DNA from: Nitzschia sp. DOCU1
Lineage: Eukaryota > Bacillariophyta > Bacillariophyceae > Bacillariales > Bacillariaceae
DNA length: 64,000 nucleotides
Assembly: GCA_951394045.1 (NCBI GenBank)
Contig: OX595988.1
Coordinates: forward strand, 2,619,352 to 2,683,351
Reading direction: 5' to 3'
Position 1 is the stretch's first letter. The number at the start of each line of letters is the position of its first letter. This document shows, one piece after another, positions 51,228 to 61,700 of the stretch. A model generated the notes under the pieces. The model ran no database searches and had not been told where the DNA came from. It saw nothing but the letters and a program-made list of their open reading frames with translations. The position numbers and the translations under genes are program-made.

Positions 51228-51511
51228 TGTTTTATCGCAATGCTACAGTTGTCATGACTCATTAGGGACTCGAATACGTTGAACAAGTCATTCGGCGAGG
51301 CTCAACGCCCAGTCGCTGAAAGTAATTACGTGAGCGGGATTCACTGGACGATTTCAATTATTTCGCAGTCATTGGGTCGTGTGGGCACGCACATCTGCTC
51401 TTCCACTCGTTGTCTTGTATTATAATCTGAGGTCTCGTCTGAAGCAAAAGGCGATACCAACAGTAAGATCTAAAAACAACCCAGTTACATTGCAATTGAA
51501 TTGATTTAACA
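51228..51511 (+). repeat. 3' LTR of the copia element
   Basis: 284 bp, same sequence as the 5' LTR by eye. Followed by GCATCATG, whose first four bases repeat the left flank. Confidence 0.95.
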
Positions 51512-51880
51512 GCATCATGTGGCTGGTTTGAGTGGTTTGGATGGCGCTCGGCGCTTCATTGATCATGGCGGACGGAGGCCAGGCACAGGATAGTCCGTAC
51601 GAGACAATTGATTCGAGCCAATCGGACCACGGAATTCCGCCCGTGTTTTGGCGAGCAGAGAGTCTTGTCTCGGCCCCATTCGAAATGTTTAGCTAAGAAA
51701 ATGTCGAAGTAGAAGAAATTCGACTGGGGTGGGTCACGTGGACCAAACTTGTAGAGAAAGTCGGCACGAATTTTTGAGTCGTTTGGACTTCCGATCTATC
51801 GCTTCTCACAATTGTCGCCAACCGCCAAGTCTTTTCATTTTTTCTATCATTGACCACAGCTTTATCCCGGAACCACTGCC
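51512..51880. other. Flank of the retroelement, upstream region of the Ser-rich gene
   Basis: Before the insertion this joined directly to the sequence at 44458, so the original RlmN / Ser-rich-gene intergenic space was only about 500 bp. Contains GTCACGTGG (E/G-box-like) near 51734. Confidence 0.5.
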
Positions 51881-52657
51881 ATGAACGTCCGCAACTACTC
51901 TGAATCGCCACCATGGATGCCCTCCCCAACTAACAGCGATAACAACTACTACGGATCGCCGGCCATTAGCCCGGGCAGTTGGAATGTGGCATCTCCTGAT
52001 ATGCCATCGCCAGGCCAGGCAAGCTGGAATGCGTCGTCTCCCGAGAGTCACAGCTCCAGCGGCTCCAGCTCCTACTGGGGCAGAGTTCCACCGAACAACA
52101 CCCCCTCCACTGTTTCGTCTTCTGGTTCCTCTAGATCTGTTTCGTCCTCTGGTTCCTCTAAAGCTCGCGATTTCATTCGGCTCCCCCTCAATCTGGGCAA
52201 GCCCGATGCTATTCCCAAGACAAAGCATGACGTAAAACGAGAAAAGAGGTCAGAGCTCAAAGCCCAAGAACTCCTCATAAATGCCTGGGCAAACAGCGAG
52301 AATTCTGATCCGGAATCTGGTCGAACACCTGCATCACCAAGAACACACTACCCACAGATTGACGACAACGGATACGCGGCCCGACAAAAAGCCATCCAGG
52401 AGTATAAGGAAAAGAAGCGATTAGCCAAGATTAATGCCCTCACGAATGGTGGGTCGCCCAGGCCCCTCTCAATGCCTCCTCCTATTATTCTTCGATCTCA
52501 ATCGGAAAAACTCGCAACATCCACCCGACAGAAGAAAGTTGTCCCTCCCGAGGAGGATTATGAATCGATCAATGACTACAAGACCGTAATTGACATTGAG
52601 CGTGAGCAAGAGGCTCGAAGAACCGCTCTATACCTTCTCAAGAAATACGGGTTCTAA
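51881..52657 (+). CDS. Ser/Pro-rich orphan protein
   Basis: A 258-aa intronless protein, not recognised. The first ~100 residues are low-complexity Ser/Pro/Gly/Asn with short repeats (SPGSWNVASP, SPGQASWNASSP; SSSGSSRSVSSSGSSK). The second half is charged and helical (YAARQKAIQEYKEKKRLAKI) and ends with IDIEREQEARRTALYLLKKY. No signal peptide or membrane span; a soluble, partly disordered protein. ATG at 51881 (CTGCCATGAAC) is the first after stops. It converges on midasin with about 100 bp between stops. Confidence 0.65.
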   Translation: MNVRNYSESPPWMPSPTNSDNNYYGSPAISPGSWNVASPDMPSPGQASWNASSPESHSSSGSSSYWGRVPPNNTPSTVSSSGSSRSVSSSGSSKARDFIRLPLNLGKPDAIPKTKHDVKREKRSELKAQELLINAWANSENSDPESGRTPASPRTHYPQIDDNGYAARQKAIQEYKEKKRLAKINALTNGGSPRPLSMPPPIILRSQSEKLATSTRQKKVVPPEEDYESINDYKTVIDIEREQEARRTALYLLKKYGF

Positions 52658-52756
52658 CAAACAATTGGAAACCATGGCCGTGAAAAATAGATAGGCTTGA
52701 TGCCACCGCAAGATTGATGATAGTGCTGCTACATTTAACGTCTAGAAGCTACACCA

Positions 52757-55700
52757 CTAACGAGGGCTTTGTAATTGGGTGAGGACTTCAAACCACTGGC
52801 GAAGTGCATCTCCAAGCACCTCTGGCAACGTTGCCATGTCTTCCAATACGATGTAGTACGGAAACGGATAATCCTCAATGAATCGCTTCACAACTGGCTT
52901 GCCCTTTTGAAAGTTTACCTCTTTCATGTTCACAATGCTGTCCTTCTTCTTGTGCTCTCCTTCGACAATAATCATTGCCAGGAGAATATTGCGTTCCATC
53001 ATCTCGCGAATGAGCCTCTTTAGGTTGTCCCGACTGTCGCGTTCGATTCGACCGTCGCTCACCAAGAACACCAACTGCATTGAAGAATGGCCCCCCATAT
53101 CGTCCAATGCTGCGAGAGCGCTCTCTACACAAAGTGTCGTCCGGGTCCGCTTTTGGTTGAATTTAAAGTTCAGCACCATATCCGCCCCTGACTCGACGCC
53201 AAACGGAAGGTGGAATGGGTGGAGGAGTTTCATATCTTCCCCGAAACTTGCAATGCCCAGTTCGCCGATTTCAAGTTGATTCATCCCCACTGCCAATGTT
53301 GCTAGGGCTCGAAGAGCCATTTCGCCTGCGCCGCTTTTTTTCATGCTTTCCGAGTCGTCAACTGCAAGCAGAATACGATAGTCTCGCTTGGCAGGTTTGG
53401 TACGCCGAAGCCAGATCTTGTCTTTGCGATATCCACTTGCAATGTATCCGATAACACGTTTCATATTAATTCTCTTGCCAGTTCGATAGTCGCCTCGCAG
53501 CTTTGAAGCCACAAGTGGCTCCATCACCAATCTCAGCTTCTCGCAGAGACGACGAGATAAACTATAGGTCTCTCCTTGTATCTGTAGCCACTGGGCCCTG
53601 GCTTCTTCTGCTTCGGAGCTGCTGATCCCAGTCACCTGTTCCTCCACGATCATCTGGCCGTCAATTTCCATTGGTGCATCCTGTCCTTCTATTTTCAGCC
53701 CCGACAAGTCGGCGACGACAAGGTTGCTTTTGCGTTCGTCCACAGATTCCGTTTCTTGCTCCGTCGCATGTGAAAGAACTTCATCTTCGTCCATATCAGC
53801 TTCAGAAGCGGCTTCCTCGCCATCGTTTTGCTCGTCCGCTTCCTTGGGCTGATTCTTTCCTGTAGGTGCCCTTTGCTTTTGCCGTTTAGAGGTAGGATTT
53901 TCCGAAGGCTGAGGCACCTCCCTTTCATCCTTGCTTTTTGAGACTTTATTCTGCTCCTCCGCTTGCTCGTGTTCGGGCTCCTTCAGTTCAACTGCCTCTT
54001 CTTCGGTCGCCTCGCCAAGCATTTGGGTTGGGTTTTCTTCTTCTTTTGATGAATACTGAAAGTTTCCGTGCTCGTCGACTCCGGTAGAAGGGTCGTCCCT
54101 GTGATGCTCCTCTGGGTCCTCTTTATCCTCGCTTTGATCCACTATGCTAAGCTTTTTGTGCCAGAATTTGGAAGCATCGCCAGGAGTCTTTAGTGGGTTC
54201 GGGATATCGTCCTTGCTGCTTTCTTGTTTTGAGTCACGGGCTTCGTCGGCGGCGCCATCGTTCTCACTTAGACCACGGTTGCCATTGGATTCATTTTGCG
54301 ACGACGCTCCGCCTTTGGCTTCAGAGGTGTCGCCCCCTCCTTCTGCCTCGTCCTGATTTCCGTCTTCGTCGGAGTTGGCTCCATCATCGATGATGCCGTC
54401 CGCCCCGTCCATAGCCCGCACCCCATGCGTTTCCTGTTCAGACGGCTGCTGGTTCTGGAGACTCACATTTGTTTCGTCCTCTTTTTGTTCTTCCTGGTTT
54501 TCGTTTTCAGCTCCCTCGTCGTCAGGATTTGGCTGAGCCACACCAGTGGGTGCTACGACATCGTCGAAATCTTGTGTGTCGTCGTGTTCTTCCCCTTCAC
54601 CTTCTTGATCCAAACCAGAAGAGTTTTCAGCAACGTCGTCACCAGTCTCCGCTTGTTCGGCGTCGACACTATTATCGGCGTCACCCTCGTCTATTGCACC
54701 TTCAGGATCCTCCTCGCCGTCAAGATTGATATCGTCCTCCAACTGCATTTGGTCGTCGGCTTTGGATTCATCTGGCCCTTGATCTTCCCCCCGAACATCG
54801 ACGCCATGTTGGTCCTCGTATCGATCGGGTGTGTCCTCGTTAATTTCATCCTCGCCGCCCCCTTCTTCCTGCTGAGGCTCGTCCCGGGGCTGATTGTTCT
54901 CTTCCTGCTGTCCAGTGTCCGCGGGCTTGGTACTATCCTTCTCGTCCTCTTCCTCTTTCGTTCTGGTTGCACCTTCAATCGCCTCGCCTTGAACACCACT
55001 GTCCTTTTCGAATTTTTCGTCTCCTTTGTCGATTTCATCTTCGTCATCACTATCGTTCCACATCCGTTCATCAACAACTTGCTCGTCGGCGTTCGCCTCG
55101 TCACCCATTTCTCGATCGAGTTCTTCGCCGTTCTCGTCGTCGCCATCCTCCTCCTGGGGCTTGTCGGGAACATCGCACATCTCGCCATCAAAGTCTGCTT
55201 CCATTTCCATTCCTTGGTCGGCTTCCTCCTCGTTCAGTTGGCGCGATTCCTTATTTTTCTCCTTGTCGCCAGGCTCCTGGTCGTTCTTGAGCCCCGAGAT
55301 TTGCTCCTCGCTCTCTAATTGATCAGTGACGTCTTGTTTTCCGTCGCCGTCTCCCATGCCTGTGCCTTCGACGTCATCCTCGAATTTCATTCCTTGGAGA
55401 TCACCTCCCGCCTCGCTGCCTTCCTCCTCCTTCGTTTCGTCAGAACAGAAACCTTTTGACAAAAGGACACGAAAGATTCTCAAGAAAACATAAACCAGCT
55501 TTGAAGTATTTGCATAAAACAAAGCTGTTCGATCCAGCAGGACCTGCGCTTGCACTTGCATGTAGCGCGCCAGAGCCCCAAAGTCGGCGGTGAGTGAGAT
55601 GAGCGTATCTCGCTCCTCAAGAGTCATCCCACTTCCGGTTTCATGGAGTCTCCTTAGTTCCAGTATCACTACCTCGGCTGCTTTATTAAAGGCAGGTATG

Positions 55701-58700
55701 TTGACGGATGCCCATCCATTGATCACTTCCCTATGACACTGCCACAATGGTATATTCCCACCATTTGCATCGTCCTCGTCGAAGTCTTTGACGAGATTTT
55801 GGAACCCGATCAACGATCTTTCGATGCCTGAAGACAAGAACGTAAAAAATACTTCGAGATCCGGCTGAACGTTTTTCTCGGGGGGTTGCTCGATGTTTGC
55901 GGAGGGAACTTTCATAACGAGTTTTGCCAACGCTTCGAGAGAGCCATCAAAGCATTCGACCGGGAGACAAGCCAATGCTTCGCATTCATGCCTGCAATCA
56001 AGTAAGACGCGACGAGCATCGTCAACAGCGTCGCGCTTTTTTTGAAGCCGTTGTAGGTGTGAGTTTGCAAGCAACGAAAACGAATGAAACTTGAGGCATC
56101 CGCACGCAGCCAAATTGTCAATGCATCGATCGATTTTCGAAGCAGTGTCTCTGGCCCATTCGTTAGCAGACCTCTCACTAAGAACTTGTTGAGAAGACTT
56201 GAAGAACAAGGAGAGTTGTCGCAAGCTCTCAATCGCCAACGAATAAAACTCTTCGAACTCTTCGATCAACGAAATGCTCGCGGTCTGGCCTAGAGGAAGT
56301 TCTCTGTCGGAAAGACAGAGAGACGAAGTATATTTGCTCAGCTCTCCTATGTCGTGGAGCACCGAGGACAATACACACCGCTGTTGAGCGATCATCCACA
56401 TTCCACTTTCACCCAGCGCTAGCATCATCCCCATCTCGCGCTTGCTCATGTATTTGCTGCCAAGGAGTGTGCTCTCCGATCGGTACTCACTTAGCTCGGC
56501 GATGCAACGTTGATAATACTTTTCAGCCCTTTGCAATTCAGTGACAGTGGATCCGTTCAGCATGGTCATTTTGTCAACCCTTGGCTTTGGGAGCTGAAAG
56601 AGTTCCTCGATGCACCGGATTTGGTCGGGGACGGCCCATTTGGTTGTTGTAAAGCCATTCTTCTTCAATTCTCGAAACAAATCGACCAGTGCCCGCTCCT
56701 TCATCGGTCTCGTCGATTTTTTCCTCAAGGCCGACATCCGGTCGAATATTGCCCCCGAGAGATCGAAAGATTCATCCGCACCTACATCGGCCCAATTTCT
56801 ACTCTTCACGTTTTCATTTCTTGCACCGCAGAGCCTCTCCATTTTCCTGGCATACTTCTGGATGTTACGCACATGCTCCGTTGTAGAGCAAGGAAAACGG
56901 TCGGAGCTGGTCCATGTACGACTTTCTACCACCGATTCAAAGCATATAGTCCTCGAAGTCGTCGCGTTATCCTCCATCTCAAGGTGGGGGAAGATATTGG
57001 ACTCTAACGGTATGGTGGTCGACGCCCCATCCTGAACATCTACAGTTGAACGAACACCTCTGATTCTTTCCTCTTGAATCAGTTGGCCCGCGTTGAGATC
57101 CAGGGACTCTTCTAGCTCCGACAAGATTCTCATCAATTTTCTGTGATTCTTCTCTGTGGATTCCGCAAGCGCGTAGTAAGTTTGTTCGTCCCATTTTGCA
57201 AGCTTTACTTCTTCCTTCAGCTTTGCTTGGATGGTTGTTATAGAAGATGTAAGTTTTGCACTCAGAGCCCGTTCAAACTGTTGGTAATATTCATGAACTG
57301 ATAGAAGGGCCCGTGATTGTTGCAATGTCCAGGCAGAGCGTTGGGAAGAAAGTTGGTACGCAGCCTCTTGCTGCAATGCACAAGTCTCAAGGATTTTTAG
57401 GCGTTCCTCGAACTCACCAAGAGGTGAAGTCAACATAAATGTATCCAGAATCTTCGTGAGGGCATTCAAGTCATCCCCGCCGGCAGTTCCAAGGAAGCAT
57501 GCAATGGTTTGCCCACTTGTGCTTGATCCTTTCCACACCCAACCAGGGCTGACGCGAGACGCTGCATCGGACACGCCACGGCAATCTTCCATCGAGCCCG
57601 AGACGCTGTCTCGGGTCTTCAAAACATTCTGCAGTCGAACCATGTGCTTTCGGGCCCTACGCTCATACCGACATTGTCGTCCAACGACAAGTCGTGGCCA
57701 GCTCTGAAGTTCCAATTTTCGCCATGTAGCCACAAGTTTCCCTACTTCCTTCAATGGCTCTCCTAAACGCACGCGCTCGCTAGCATGCTGTTCCCATTCC
57801 TGAGCTTGTCTAAGAATGACCTCCATTCCTGTCATCACTTTTCCGATAGGGGTTGTCATAATGTCGAACTTGCAGACCTTGTCGCAAACGCGGCCCACTC
57901 CCAACAAAATCGAATGGCCGGGGAAAGCTGTGAGAAGCTGCGTACACCGTGCCATTAGCCTTTCGAGTGGAAGCTTCGCTGACAAGACCTCCGTGGGATT
58001 CGGTATATTGTGAAAGCCTACCATGTCGGCCTCGTCGTAGAGATGCGAAAAGGCTCGGGATTGGGAAGTCTGCGAAGGAGCACTCAACATCATGGCAAAA
58101 CTATGACCGCATATTGGCTCAGGGTGGTGTGTGCACATCTTCGAGCACTGATATCTTCCTTCCAACGCAAACGCAGCGTTGTAGCCAAAGTGAAACACAA
58201 GTGCTCGCGTTGAATCTAGCACATTGATCGTCTCCATTCTGAACATCTTCTGAAGAAGCAAGCATAGAAATTCGAGCTGATCGTCGGAAAAAGCTGAAGA
58301 CGCGTGACTTTCTCCCGGTTCGTCGTCGGCAGCAGTGCCCTCCGTTTCCGACATGTCATCGTCGTTCACGACCAACAACTCGTTGAATTCGAGTCTATGA
58401 TCAGGGAATTGCTCTCGAAACTTTTGTTCCTGCATATCTTCAAGAGAATTTCCAGTATCGTGGTTGTTCAAGTTGGAATCACATGAAAGTGAAAGGCTTT
58501 CAATCACCTCAAGACATTGCCCCAGGTCTTTCTCCCTAAAACCAAGCATCGTTTTCTTCAGTAGAAGTCTGGATAACGCCGCTGCAGCAAGAGCGAAATG
58601 AAAATCCGTCGTTTCAGCCAATTTGCTTTCTGCACCGTTCAGCTCCGACTGAAGTAATTGAACCGAACCGCTGATGGTTTCGTCGTACTCTTGAATCGGA

Positions 58701-61700
58701 TATTGCAGCAAATTGGCGAACAATGCCCTTTGTTTTGCACCACCGAATTTTGGCCTGGAGACGGTTAAGAGCCCCTGTAAACCATCCTGAATCATACGAA
58801 CCGACGAAAGCACCAGCATGGTAACGTCTTCGTATCCGTCGAAATCAGATTTTATCCGTTGACAGAAAGAAGTTGACGTCCGCATCCAATTGTCGAGACG
58901 CCGATAGGCGCTGTCTGGATTGGTTCTAGTTGTGATGGATCGCACCAGTTCCAGAACTGAGGAAATAGAAGAAAAGTTCTCGACAAAATCTCTCGTCAGC
59001 CGAAAGAGTTCATGAAAGGGCAACGCGGCTTTTGGTCGAATCACGACTTTTTTCTGCTGCGAGCGCCGCTTCTGCACCAAGGTATCGCTCTCGCCTAACA
59101 TCTCCTGAATCTCAGGGCTGGAAAGAGTGAAGTCCCCAGTCGCAAAGCCGCGATAGATCCGTCGAGCCGCGACCTCTGTCTGAAGGACTTGCAATCTTCT
59201 ATTGATCAAAGATATCTTGGCGACAGGCGACCTTCCTGGGTCAACAGGTGACCTGGGGGTTGAAATTGTCAAATGAAGCAGACCAAGATAAATGGAACTA
59301 AGTGCAACCATTTCTCGGTACGAATCCGTCCCCTCCTTGGAGTTCCAGGCATCACGCAAACATTTCAGCAGCGGCAAAATGATAGGCGTGGCAGTCTCCA
59401 GGAGCAACGGCTCGGATGTATTGACCGCTTCCAAAACCTTAGCTAGATCCGTCTCTGCAAGCCGACTTGGAAATTTGACAAGCTCTAGCACATGCCCAAG
59501 GTTGCCACTTTTAAGGCCTTGCGCCATTGCCTGAAGAGTGTCCCTGGTCAGGCAAAGCAACACCCAGTAATCAATTTTAGAGTCATTGGAACGTGCCGAA
59601 GACAGAATTCTGTTGATTTCCTTGTATTGTTCAATTCGATAATTGCAGCTTTCCATGGTGAAAAACCGCGGACTCCTCGGTTGTCGTTTGAGTGCAAACT
59701 GTTCTCCAACTATAAGAAGCAGCAATTCTGTCCATACGTGCTGCTGGATTCTCGTAGATCCAAAGAAATCATCCGAGCTAGCATGTGCCCGACTCCCCTT
59801 CGCTAGGGCGGTCGTCTCGTCGTCGACCCACATATTCGGTACTTCGAGTCGCATGGCAATGTTGCAAGAGCCGCTGAAGGAATTGTACGAAAGATGGGAG
59901 CCCAACGAAGCAAGCATCGGCGGGAGAAGCGACCGTAACGTTCGCATCACGTTTCCGTTTCGACCATTGTCTTCCAACAGCCAGATCAATGTCTGATATG
60001 GTCGGAGGTCGTTGACAGGCCAAACAACGCTGGAAAGGCAGGCGCGGATGAACGCCTTCAGATCCGGAACCAAAGCCTCCAGCCCCTTCACGAGTTCGAC
60101 CTCGTCGATGCAATTCATGATTAGCTTGCAGATTCGCCCCACAATATTCCTTTCGATTCGAACAGCGTAAAACTCTTCGAAGGGCGAGAGCTGTATCCTT
60201 GCAAACGAAGAAAGAAGTTCACGCACCAAACTGCTGTAAGCCTCTAAGCTTCTAGCAGTCGATGGGGATGACTCCTTCATTTCTTCTAGTTTTCCAGCAC
60301 TGAGTTGGTTTTCGACGGTTGATATGTTGGTATCAATCTTTGCACAATCAAGTTTGAGCTGAAAGCTCTTTCGCCTGGCTTCCGTTAACAACCTTAATCT
60401 TTTGCCTAGGTCGATACGTCCAAACTCTTCTTTGAGGGCGTTGTCGGTCCTAACTTCGGTCGTGCAGTAAGAGTGTACTGTGGCAAATGCAGCAAGGAGT
60501 TGCAGCCGAAAGTTTGCGTCAAGACACAACAGCGGATGGTTCTGCTCGATAAGGAATGTCAGATCGATGCATGCCACAGATGATTCAAAGTGCCCATCGC
60601 GCGGTAAGCTACATTCGCCTGCCAATTGCTGTAATTCAAGAAGCGCTTCCCACTGCGCGGCTTCGCGGGGAACGCACGGATGCATCATATTCTTGTTGAC
60701 GGCTCGTGATGACAATGTATCGCCGGATTTGCCAAAGATCGTTGAATCGATGAGGGAGATAAACGACTTCAATTTTTCCGCCCGAGAACCAATGGCACGG
60801 CCGATCTGTCCGTACGACTCCAAGTCAAGTCCCTCAAGAGAACGCTTCAGCCATTTCCATTGAACTATAAAACCTGTTTCCTCGAATCCCAAAAACGATG
60901 ATGGGTGAACAGAAAGCGTAGTCTCCTTCATCAGGTCCCACAATCGATCACGCTCTCTTAGCAAAATTGAAAGGCTTTCGCAGAGACGTTGGTCATCAAA
61001 CGAATCCAATCGAATGCTCTCAATGAGGATTTGATCGACGACTTCATCGACCTCGACAAATAGTGGAAATATAACCGGAGTCAAAGGACAAGATATCATC
61101 GATCGGTCCAACGCAGATTGACCAATCAGGTAAGAGGCTTCCAACACAGCCAATTCGTTTGAGAGATTGTGTGAGGCGATTCGATCTGAAACTATTTTCA
61201 ACCATTTCTGCTGGGTGAATGCGCGGTCAAGGCGCCACCGGGCTAGGGACAAAGTTTTACGTCCGTGAAAATCATGGAGACTTGAGGCGTTGGTTGAATC
61301 CGCCGAGGAGCTCTGGCCCGACGATTGAGTGAAACGTCGCATCCTTTTGAACTCGTTTAAGTTTTTCTCCATTGCCTTCGCCATCCAGCGGAAGCATGCA
61401 GTGAACTCGCCATGATAGGTATCAAAGAGACGAGAACGTAGATAAAAATCATGCGCAGTCGAAGACAGAAAATTCTTGGCGACTACAGCAGGCAAAAGAC
61501 GGTGGTAATCCATCAAAACTTCGACGCCATCCGAGTGCAGCCCAGCAAACCTCTGGGCCAAGATCCCATCGCCTTTCGATGTAGATAAAAGATTCCTCAT
61601 TTCTGCTCGCAATGCGATATCAATAGCGTTTTCGGCAAAGAATTTTAGGACTCGTGCTTCCCAATGCACGCGAGCCACGGCAGCTTTGTGACACCAGAGC

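Larger units (their letters stand above)
44459..51511 (+). mobile_element. Full-length Ty1/copia LTR retrotransposon, CoDi type
   Basis: A 7,053-bp element bounded by two 284-bp LTRs (TG...CA) that read as identical, flanked by the 4-bp direct repeat GCAT (44455-44458 and 51512-51515; copia elements usually give 5 bp). Inside are gag and pol frames in the same orientation, with domain order protease-integrase-reverse transcriptase-RNase H, which defines Ty1/copia. The single interruption is the gag UGA, discussed separately. Identical LTRs and open frames mean a recent insertion that may still be competent. Naming a specific CoDi lineage would need a database comparison. Confidence 0.93.

Noticed and set aside
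54296..55318. 340-aa plus-strand frame rich in Val, Leu and Phe, looking like a membrane protein
   Set aside because: It is the antisense of the Asp/Glu-rich region of midasin; GAx/GAy codons read backwards as hydrophobic residues. The sense frame is continuous and recognised.
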